In this document: positions 55,435 through 64,000 of the stretch, in pieces
Layout: each line of letters opens with the position of its first letter
Numbering within the stretch: the first letter of the stretch is position 1
Assembly: GCF_905404315.1 (NCBI RefSeq)
Contig: NC_066310.1
Coordinates: 3,658,001 to 3,722,000, forward strand
Direction: 5' to 3'
Source of the DNA: Leptidea sinapis
Taxonomy: Eukaryota > Arthropoda > Insecta > Lepidoptera > Pieridae
DNA length: 64,000 bases
The notes under the pieces: model-generated
The model's database searches: none
What the model saw: the letters and a program-made list of their open reading frames with translations, nothing else
Told to the model about the DNA's origin: nothing
Position numbers and translations under genes: made by a program

Positions 55435-55750
55435 ACGTATCGTCATAAAATCCTGTATGCTTTGTTCAACTCTCAGGTTGTGGCATCATCTACAAGATCT
55501 ACCTTACAGTAATTGATATCCTTCTCAACCCCAGTATTTGTATATTAGGAAATTGACTTGAGATGATCTTGCAATTCTAAATAATTTGTTATCTTTTTAA
55601 AGTTATAATTATTATTTTGTTATGTTGTTAAAGTTATAAAGTATTTTTTCAAAAACAAAATATATTGTTTAGATTTACAAGAGCGACATCTAAGTTGAAC
55701 AAAGCATACTCGTACAAGATTTTATGATGATGAGTCATTCGAACGGATAA
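55435..55750. repeat. Inverted pair of SINE head segments
   Basis: The sequence ccgttcgagtgacgtatcgt ... ctttgttcaactctc at 55433-55490 is mirrored by gttgaacaaagcatactcgt ... gagtcattcgaacgg at 55694-55747. Both match the head of the SINE at 43550-43610. Confidence 0.7.
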
Positions 55751-56164
55751 GAATGAAACATTATATACGATCATTGTAATCTCACCATTATAAACGTTCA
55801 TCGAGGTATGTGTGCTTTGAACCATTAAAAGTTTTAAATAAAATATATTGTTACAATGCACAATCGGCTTCTCAGTATTTTTATTTCATATCTCTTCAAA
55901 ACCTTCAATGCAATAAAGTTGTTCACTCGCGTATAAACTAGATACTTGGAAAAAGTTAATACAGAACAATGTTACGAAGCTTTCAATAAGGTAAGTTATT
56001 TGCAAGTCATAACATTTATTTAATATTATTTTAAGTAATCTGTTGTTGAAATACTGTGATGTAGAACTTAGATACTACCTGTTCTTTGCAAATGAGAACA
56101 TCTACGACGTGCCAATTACTGACAAAAGTAAAATAATTTAAAAGATAGAAATCTTTTTCACTTG

Positions 56165-56850
56165 ATAGTTAACCGACTTAGAAAAGGAGGAGGTTCTCAA
56201 TTGTATGTACATGGCGAGTATAGGTACCTGCTATTACATTTGCCTCGGCACCGATTAAAACCCTATCAATAGGTAGCATATACAAGCAATCGTATTTTTA
56301 ACCGATTTCAAAAAAGGAGGAGGATTTTTTTTTGTTTGTTACCTCAAAACTTTCGACTGGGAGAACCGATTTTGATAATTCTTTTTTTATTTGAAAGCTG
56401 GTGCTTCCCGTGTGGTTCCATTGTATTTTGGTCAAGATCTGACAATGGCATCCATGAGAAAACCATAAAAGGTTTAAATTTGCTATACATAGGTATAGCA
56501 AAGGGGATTATAAATTTACGAATAACTCAATATCGCGCCAACCGATTTCGATGATTATTTTTTTATTTGGTGAGAGTTTGGTTAGTTTCTAGAGTTAGTA
56601 GAGTAACGGAACTCTTCAATTCTTAGAAGCAAATTAACGATACTCGACCTAATCTTATTTATACACATATTTAGACAAATTGTTAGTTAGTGTACTTGAA
56701 GTGTTTTTGAAGTCGGTTGTTTTTTGGATTTTTTTTTTATATTAAAGGTATTAAGATTTGTATAAGAAATGTATTAAATTAAATCTTTACTAAGTTATTT
56801 TATACGTTTCAGTTTTTGAAGTCGGTTTTTTTAAACGTTTATTTTTTATT
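56165..56850 (+). repeat. Family F repeats, clustered
   Basis: Two starts are present (aaccgacttagaaaaggagg at 56170; aaccgatttcaaaaaaggag at 56300), with reversed ends tttgaagtcggttgtttttt at about 56710 and tttgaagtcggtttttttaa at about 56815. It is likely a nested or duplicated element with AACCGACTTC inverted ends. Confidence 0.7.
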
Positions 56851-56859
56851 TTTTCTCTA

Positions 56860-57595
56860 CTCGCCTGGTGTTGTTAATTTTATTAGTTTATAGTTTTCAT
56901 TTTACATAATAAATAAGCTATATATTATTTAACAACAATGGCAAAGAGGTTAATTGTTTTGACATTTCAAAGAAAATAAAACCCTTTAAATTATCAAGAG
57001 GGCTTTAAATTAATCCGTGAGACTATAATATATCAAAGTTAAGATCAACGAGCTGCGAGTGAGGACGAAAATATTTCGGGACTCGTCTTGGTTCGGGTGT
57101 AATTGGCGTGCGGTGCGAGAGTAGTCGAGATCAGGCGCCGGGCGAGCGTCGAGCAGGCAGTAAAGGAGGAACTATCGAGCGAGGCGGTTGTATCGCACGC
57201 GCATGCCGGGAATGCTATGTTCTTATTACATTATCATAAGTTTTTTTTAAGTATACCTGGCATTACTATTGTAAGTTAGTAAAATTGTGTTTTATTTGCC
57301 GTGTTCAACGTCCACAAAAAAAATGTACAAGCACGAAGATCATGACCATTTGACCGGCCTTGCAATGTCATATATTTAAAGCAGCTACACTAGCGTTTAA
57401 TAGTTGCAGATATAACATACCGATATATTTTCTCACCAATCCGAGGTCATAATTCAGGGTGAGTGTTATGAGCTCAGTGCTAGAGTGGGTGTGAACGCGA
57501 AGTCTCTTCGTCCGACACTAGTCAATCTATACCGAATGAATGACATTTTAAGTAGCATCTCCCCACATTATACTGTTACAAAAAAGGCTTGTCAA
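56860..57595. other. GC-rich patch at 57050-57220; otherwise unassigned
   Basis: The stretch gtgcggtgcgagagtagtcg ... gcgaggcggttgtatcgcac stands out from the AT-rich surroundings. It could be a retroelement 5' UTR/promoter or an unseen gene's first exon. No ORF supports either. Confidence 0.35.
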
Positions 57596-57599
57596 AAAA

Positions 57600-58045
57600 A
57601 GTATAAACGTTATAGTATACTCCAACTAGATACCACAGGCGTAGTCGCAAAGTGCGGCAACCAATACTACGCCCAAGTGGGCGAACTCTCTCGGGCATAG
57701 TCTCAAAGAATGTGCGACGTTGACGTGCCACATGTTCTGTTAAACTTTACTTATAATTGAAACTAAAATGCCGGGTTGCATTGTAAAACTTTGTGAATAT
57801 AACACTACAAGAAAGAAGAAAGACACTGGGATCACATATAAGAATATCATTAGTAAATATTTTGTATTTTGTTCATTTCAATGTAAAATAACACTAAGCG
57901 TATGTTACAAAATTTGAACGATGTCATTGAGTGTTAAGATGCCACGCACATAAGCATCTAATAGTTGCCGTAATAAAAAAGCTATTGTTCTTAGGTGGTG
58001 CGGTATCTAGTTGTAGAGCAGCGGAGACCAATCCTTAATCTAAAG
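57600..58045 (+). mobile_element. Element with THAP first exon (copy 2)
   Basis: The order is the same as in the reverse complement of 22262-23098: ctccaactagatacc, caaagtgcggcaacc, gacgttgacgtgccacatg, THAP start, aagatgccacgcacataagc and the terminal repeat gcggagaccaatccttaatc. The left terminal repeat is eroded. There is no nested family B here. Confidence 0.7.
57768..57839 (+). pseudogene. THAP zinc-finger first exon fragment (copy 2)
   Basis: The frame begins MPGCIVKLCEYNTTRKKKD and ends TGITY. The donor seen in copy 1 is changed here (tataagaatatc). It encodes only the N-terminal part of the C2CH finger. Confidence 0.7.
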
Positions 58046-58379
58046 TATAAAATCTTATCGAGCTTCTATTTATTTTTCACTCTTTAATAACATGTCAACA
58101 AATAATAACAGTCGTTTTATTGAAAATTGAGTCTTATTATTATACTAGTAGACATGAAAGCAATTTAATGCAACATTGCAATTAAAATTTTCCATTTAAC
58201 TTTGAATATCCAGAACTGAACTTTGTACGACGCACCCGTTTATAACTAGATGGCTCTAACAATGCATTGTAATTACAATGTACGAGACGCGTCACACATC
58301 TACTAAATTGAAATCATTGCAGAGAATCGTGCGCGTCAACTCTTTTTGTTCTTGCTTTCTGGAACCATTATAGGCTGGT

Positions 58380-58765
58380 CATTAAAAGGCATATAAGGCA
58401 TTTATTTTCTCAAAATTGATTCCTTTAGAATTCTTTTTGATGTCATTTCTAATAACTACTAGATACTACTACCACTTCTGAAACAAATCGGGCTCTGAGA
58501 GAACAGAAGCGGCGCAAGAAACTCTCCCCGCATTCTTTTTTTGCGCTCTTTTCAATAAAAATATACAATATTGTACAGTCATTTCTATCGCTATAAAATA
58601 ATCACAATCTAGTCCCAGGCTGTCCTATCATTTAGATATTCAGCAGTGGAGTAATAGGATTTACGACAGAGCCATTTCTTATAAAACATTTAAATTTATT
58701 TATAGATAATGACTGAACAGTGGCTGGGACTTTATTATAGAAGTGTATACTCTTAAAGCTATTAT
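58380..58765 (+). repeat. Family B repeat, near full length
   Basis: It runs from ggcatttattttctcaaaat through agaagcggcgcaagaaactc and tctagtcccaggctgtccta to tagaagtgtatactc. Confidence 0.85.
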
Positions 58766-58769
58766 GTAT

Positions 58770-59665
58770 TTAATATCTTAATGTTATTTTTTAAACCAAA
58801 ACTTATTAAAGGCAGGGACTAGTAAAAAAATAAGGACTCCGTGTCACCTTACATAACAGTTTAGCATTTATGACCTATCTGTTATCACTCAATAGTTTTG
58901 CCCTCCCAAGATTGCTTACCGACAGTATAACTCGCGTGTATGTGTGCGTGCGTCAATTCTGGCACGTCAGTTTGAAATTAAAATACTGTTCTCTTACTGT
59001 ATTGTGACACAAGCTTGATTAACGTATAAATACATAGCCCCACGCACACACTTACACTCCTACATGCCGATAGGCGGCCATTATGAGAATTGTCATCGTC
59101 TGTGACAGATCAGTTTGCGTCTCGAGTCAAGTGTAAAAACGATACTATATAAGTATTTGTGGCCCTATATGATTATTTAAGGGAGAAAAAATTGTGTAAC
59201 TATTATCCCCCGTAACCGCACACACACTAGCATAACGGTGCTTCACTTCACTTCACTCAAGCTGCCATAGAAATAGTTCTACGACTACTTCGGACCGTGT
59301 TTTCACGGGTACGGATTGGATTCGAATCGGACATAGTGTGAAACCGCTCTTACTGTAACTGATTTTGATTAACAAGTCATAAACAGTCAGCCACGCTTGG
59401 CTTGAACCCCTTATTAGTTTGAATGTTAAACCACTAACGTACACATTGACAATCGACAAATCGTTTATACGCTGATATATTTCGTCTATGGCTACGATCC
59501 ATGGCTTAATTTAGAAGTTTCTTCGCGCCCAGGTCTACCTTCTGTCTTCATCACCAGATCAGTTGGATGGTATTATTTTTATTAGAAATCATTTAATTTG
59601 GTCTGTTATAGTCGCATAGCTGTCTTGTTGTGGTGGCCATTTGTAGGCTTTTTCATCAGACCCAT
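58770..59665. other. No gene or repeat recognised
   Basis: Includes a short ttcacttcacttcactc run near 59240; nothing else. Confidence 0.35.
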
Positions 59666-59669
59666 ATAC

Positions 59670-59934
59670 CAGTGGGAGACTCCTTTGCACAGTCCACAAC
59701 GGCGCCTATTTCTGCCGTGAAGCAGTAATGTGTAGTTAGCTAGCTAGTGAAATTAATGGGCAAATGAGACTTAACATCTTATGTCTCAAGGTGACGAGCG
59801 CAATTGTAGTGCCGCTCAGAATTTTTGAGTTTTTCAAGAATCGTGAGCGGCACTGCATTGTAATGGGCAGGGCGTATCAATTACCATCAGCTGAATGTCC
59901 TGCTCGTCTCATCCCTTATTATCATAAAAAAACC
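59670..59934 (-). repeat. Family A repeat with internal deletion
   Basis: It runs from ccagtgggagactcctttgc to cccttattatcataaaaaaa. The part around the gtctgaagggcgcc block is deleted. The inverted repeat is intact. Confidence 0.85.
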
Positions 59935-59954
59935 CCTTCACCAATCAAAACTTA

Positions 59955-60190
59955 CTTTCAAATCAAATGTAATCAAATCAAAATCACTTTATTCATCTAG
60001 GTCACGGAAATGATACTTATATGAATATCAAACACTTTTTAATTCAATAATTTTATTAAATTTAAAGCCACTTAGTGTAAGGGTTGAGCTAATGAGAAAA
60101 AGTAGCAAGAAACTCATTGCCAATCTTTTAAATCAACAATTACATTTTCATCGTTTCACAAATCATTTCAATTACAATATGTGCAAACAA
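59955..60190 (-). repeat. Probable retroelement 3' end
   Basis: The sequence caaatcaaaatcactttatt, gtcacggaaatgatacttat and gtagcaagaaactcattgcc is a common lepidopteran LINE/SINE tail form; single copy here. Confidence 0.45.
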
Positions 60191-60194
60191 AATC

Positions 60195-60685
60195 CTTGAT
60201 TTGAGGTAAAAAAACAATCTAAAAACTATTTTTGACATGTGCATGCCAAAATATAAACGAAGCAATGATATAAGAATGATAAACGAGAAACACGAATTGA
60301 TTACCTCCTACTTGTAAGTCGTGTAAAAGAATACATTAAGCTGAAATTATACACCAACACTCCCTTTATCATAACTAACATGATTACACCTTCAAAGGGA
60401 GAATCTTAAGGGCATGTTGACTCTATGAATTCTGATGGCAATGTCCGTTTAATCTCACTTCACACAATTCTACCTACTCTTGCCATAATTACTGAAACAA
60501 AGAAAAATCAATTTCAAATTGCAAATAACATTTATTACAATTTAAAATGTAAAAAGCTTATTCGAAGTGGTCTCCATGGCTGCAATATAAATAATAAAAT
60601 AAATAAATAAAATAGCCTTTATTACTATTACTAGTGACTTAATTTTTCTTATAAATAAAACTTAGATTAGCTTAACTAGTAATTT
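60195..60685. other. No gene or repeat recognised
   Basis: AT-rich with an (aaat)n run at about 60594-60612. Confidence 0.35.
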
Positions 60686-60689
60686 GTCT

Positions 60690-61015
60690 CTCGACAAAGG
60701 CCTCCTCTAAAGTCTTCCACCTTATTCGGTCTCCAGCTCATCTGTAACGGTTTTTGTCCATTTCTCTTTCTTTTCCCTCAGAATGTGTCCAGTCCATTTC
60801 CACTTTTGCTTTCGACAGACTTGTGTGCGTTTTTGAATTTTGTCTGACTCTTAATGTTTTCTAACTTAACTTTGTCTCGTCTCCGAACTCCAATTACGCT
60901 CTTGAGTTTTGGCACACTTACTTTTTCCGAGAGATGGTCTGTTAGAGCCCATTTTTGACATCCATATGTTAGACATGGGAGTATATACGTGTTATAGACT
61001 TTTCTTTTTATTCCT
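60690..61015 (-). pseudogene. RTE-like LINE reverse transcriptase C-terminal relic
   Basis: The minus strand has YTPMSNIWMSKMGSN, then KRTQVCRKQKWKWTGHILRE and KWTKTVTDE, the W..AGH/TGH block near the end of RTE-type ORFs, with frame breaks. Confidence 0.65.
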
Positions 61016-61019
61016 ATAG

Positions 61020-61315
61020 ATATTGAGGCCAGTTATTAATAGAAGCATGCACTCTTTCCATGTGAAAATTCTTCACTGCTAATCGTACGGATTTTTTTAG
61101 GTACTCCAAATTATCATGGCGTTTAGAACAAGCCGTACTAGCCGTCTCTAAAACTGACCATAAATTATAATCCAGCGTATTAAGATCGGTACTAGATTAC
61201 GGCCAGACTTCAGCTCTGATGAAGTCCGAAGCGTTCGTTTCCAACCAAGACGGCGCAGACCGCTTACAATGTTTAATAGTAGATATTGTTGTATGAAATA
61301 TTGTTTTTAGAGGTC
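61020..61315. other. Possible LINE fragment, unassigned
   Basis: The plus strand around 61105-61210 could encode a LINE-like LEQAVLAVSKTD ... VLRSVLDYGQ, but a stop interrupts it and I cannot confirm it. Confidence 0.25.
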
Positions 61316-61319
61316 AATC

Positions 61320-61440
61320 CAGATTTTGACCCACCTGATGTTAAGGAATCACCGCCACCTACATTCTCTTGCAACACCAGAGGAATTATAGGAGCGTTGC
61401 CGGCTTATCTCTTTAGACTGTTATCATTAGCTATTTCATT
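61320..61440 (-). repeat. 3' UTR of jockey-like LINE, uninterrupted
   Basis: The sequence acctgatgttaaggaatcac and cctacattctcttgcaacac shows the intact form of the site split by the retrotransposon at 10173-15050. Confidence 0.7.
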
Positions 61441-61444
61441 AATG

Positions 61445-61845
61445 AATCATTGAATTCATAGAGACTTTTTAAAAGAATGTTCAGGACGATTCTAATAGGG
61501 TATTTAGAAAAACCATCTAATTTTTGTCTCTTATATGGTTACGACGACCCACAATAAGGTGATTATATCCATTGGGATATGCCTGAGTATAAATATTATA
61601 TAGCATATAACACCTCCAAAAAGTACCCGAGACTATGTGTAAACTTATGACTCGGGTGTAAGTTAAGTACTTACGATGCCTGCTTTTATAAATTAATTTT
61701 ATTACAATATCACTTGATGCAATATATTGTTCAGTACCAGGAATTAAGATTTGTAAGAATTAAAAACATAATGAATACTTGCATAATTAAAATAAATACA
61801 ACTTAACTAGCAGAGATCATCTATCTGATTATAAAGCATTTGGAG
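61445..61845. other. No gene or repeat recognised
   Basis: AT-rich. Confidence 0.35.
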
Positions 61846-61847
61846 AA

Positions 61848-61937
61848 TCCTGAGCGGCACTGCATTGTAATGGGCACGGCGTATTAATTACCATCAGCTG
61901 AACGTTCTCCTCGTCTCGTCCCTTATTTTCCTAAAAT
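61848..61937 (-). repeat. Family A repeat, head part only
   Basis: It starts in the second arm of the inverted repeat (cctgagcggcactgcattg) and ends cccttattttcctaaaata. Confidence 0.75.
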
Positions 61938-61939
61938 AA

Positions 61940-62520
61940 AATTTGCTAAGAAAAGGAAAGAAAATGAGTTTTAATTTGCAGGCACGAAACGAATCGATGA
62001 ACTAATGGAAGGAGGAATCGTATTTCCTCGGGTGATACATAGTGCTTCAAGCAAAAACACAAAGCAACAAAACACATTACTATAAGAGAGTGCTATATTT
62101 AATAGCTTCTTCTAAAAGGTTTCAAGCTGACACATGTTTGTGTGAAAAATTGACGCTAACTTTAACGTATTCCTTCAAATACTCGATACACAGATAAAAA
62201 AGAACAAATAATGAATTTATTAGAAATCGATTTTGAAACAACGTTTTTGCCCGCAAAGTGCTTAGTAAAAGATGCACTTTCAGTCCAGTTGTGATATTAA
62301 TACAAAGGCACTTTCCAAAAAGGTGATTTACATAAACTCTTGATATGTTAGAATAAACGTAGGAAGAATCTAAGATTGAATTGATATTCAGACAGCTGTC
62401 ATCCGCAGTATTCGAGGTTGTGTTCGTGAAAGAAATAGAAAAGTCTCTTGAGAGAGATGCGAAACTTTATTTGTCAAACAGATGCAATTCATATATTTTT
62501 TGAGAGTATCTCTATCTTCT
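61940..62520. other. No gene or repeat recognised
   Basis: AT-rich; no supported ORF. Confidence 0.35.
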
Positions 62521-62524
62521 ATCT

Positions 62525-62880
62525 ATATCTATATATATATAATGAAAATGGTCATTGTTTGAGGCTCAATCACGCCTAAACCACTAATGGTATCAACATG
62601 AAACGACCACCATTCGATGCGAAATTTATCTTACATGGTTTGTGGCTACTTGTTTTTTCGAATAACAACGTTCCTTCCTTTTAAAATTCGCCCAGCGAAG
62701 TGGGCGGCAACGGCTAGTCTATATATATATATATATATAACATGAAACTACCACCATTCGATGCAAAAATTTATCCCAGATGGTTTATGGCTACTAATTT
62801 TTTAATTGTATTTGATTTTCTTTTAAATTTCGCACAGGGAAGCGGGCGGGAACGGCTAATTTTATGATAAAATTGTACGA
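62525..62880 (+). repeat. Two tandem units of the GGAACGGCTA-ended repeat, with (TA)n
   Basis: Unit 1 ends aagtgggcggcaacggctag at about 62716. A (TA)n run at 62719-62740 leads into unit 2, which ends agcgggcgggaacggctaat. Both contain accaccattcgatgc. A reversed copy lies at 40262-40425. Confidence 0.75.
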
Positions 62881-63489
62881 AAGGAAAGGGAACTTTTAAA
62901 GCCGTAACGAGGAAATTTAATTTATTCGAAAAAATAAATAATAGTAATCAAATTATTGGCATGGCGATCGCTACACAAATTGAAAGTATAAAAAACTTGG
63001 CTAATAAAATTACCTCGTTAAAAACTTGAGTTCGCCAATTAGCGTAGACAATGGTTTGTTTTCTAGAGCTGAACGTAGACTAAATCGCCTACAGCTGTAG
63101 CCTCGAACTCTTTACTTAGTAAACGTAGAAAAAGATAACTTTAATAACAAAAAACTTCTTATTCAGTTGCGCAACGAAAGATGCTAGTGGGTCGGCAATT
63201 ACTCCAGTCTGCAACTTTAATGATTCACTGTCGATTATGGCTTTTACTTTGAACATTCTTATATTTAAAAAGCGGTCTAGTATGAGTCAGACTTGCTCAA
63301 GATGGGCTCCGTACAATCATACAAGATAAAATCGCTATCTACTTTTTGAATACTTTTGTACAAGTAGCAAGTATGGCTGCCATAAAAAACGTGTAAACAA
63401 ATTTTATGTAGGAATTCAATGCCCAAGACGTTAACGAAACAGGAGATGCCAGTATAAATGATTATTAGTATTTATCGAATCCCTTCGAA

Positions 63490-63880
63490 TTAACCTATTC
63501 CCTTATGCTGGAGAAAGTGCAAAAAGCATTTTTGCGTTACATATATAAGCGGAAACTGGGTTACTAACCGTTCTTGTACCCGACGGCGTATATCATCGCA
63601 TCGAATACAACACTCTTAAAGTTAGGCGGTGGCGGTGTCTACTAGTTGCCCCTGATATTCATAATGAGCTGATTCGATTGTATATACCTGACAATTATTG
63701 TCGTGGCAGAAATCACCCTCTTTAGGCGGTACCCGCGTGTCGCACGGTGCCCGTGCCGCGAATCTTAAAATTGTGTAATCGTTTACTCGTAGAAGCTCGC
63801 CCTGAATGTGATCTATTTACTAACAGACTTGAGGTGTTAGTGCAGTTGCTGCTCCAATTTTGTGAGTCCTCGCATAATTG
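63490..63880 (+). pseudogene. Jockey/CR1-like LINE reverse transcriptase C-terminal relic
   Basis: The frame reads LEKVQKAFLRYIYKRKLGY, stop, PFLYPTAY, stops, then ARCPCRESLKLCNRLL and CDLF. The EKVQK.FLRY.YKR..GYYPFLYPT block is a recognisable ORF2 C-terminal motif in this LINE group. Multiple stops show that it is dead. Confidence 0.7.
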
Positions 63881-64000
63881 TGTCTAGCAATAGCATTATA
63901 AATGGTCTTACACTACTTCTTACATAATACTTCTCACAAAACAAAAACAGATGAAACAACAGGGAGTTTTATCAACAATATGTAAAAAAATTGAATGACG

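Noticed and set aside
1..64000. CRISPR array, bacterial operons, phage or toxin-antitoxin systems
   Set aside because: No regularly spaced repeats, no ribosome-binding-site structured gene runs; introns and retroelements show a nuclear animal genome.

Overview
This is a eukaryotic, almost certainly lepidopteran (moth or butterfly), nuclear window. The evidence is an AT-rich background, a spliced gene with GT..AG introns, no bacterial operon structure, and a dense load of dispersed repeats of the kind seen in Lepidoptera: tRNA-derived SINEs, jockey/CR1-like and RTE-like LINE relics, and small inverted-repeat elements with TA or TAA target duplications. About half the window or more can be assigned to repeats by comparing its parts with one another.

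The one host protein-coding gene I can build lies on the minus strand between 48883 and 34560. Ten exons join in frame across consistent splice phases into a 526-residue, 12-transmembrane major facilitator superfamily transporter of the SV2/SVOP-like type (synaptic vesicle glycoprotein 2-like, organic-solute transporter group). It has a start, a stop, GT..AG at every intron and no internal stop. Eight of its nine introns carry at least one recognisable mobile element; only intron 2 is clean.

The other long coding region is an apparently intact non-LTR retrotransposon at about 10173-15050. It has ORF1 (PHD zinc finger, coiled coil, FP25K-like C-terminus) and ORF2 (APE endonuclease plus reverse transcriptase with YADD). 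It sits antisense inside the 3' part of an older LINE relic, so the empty site can be read from the two flanks.

Layout. 0-10 kb: relics, including nested repeats at 2243-3425 and a SINE inserted in a LINE tail at 5821-5970. 10-15 kb: the intact retrotransposon. 15-34.5 kb: relics, including many copies of a roughly 315-bp family (family A here), RTE-like reverse transcriptase pseudogenes, and an inverted-repeat element carrying a THAP first exon (22262-23098). 34.5-48.9 kb: the transporter gene with repeat-filled introns. 49-64 kb: relics, including two inverted TAA-flanked elements at 53.5-54.3 kb, a second THAP-exon element at 57.6-58.05 kb, and a jockey-like reverse transcriptase tail at the right end.

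I see no functional tRNA, rRNA, CRISPR array, viral genome or defence system. The repeat-family letters used here are local labels, not database names.
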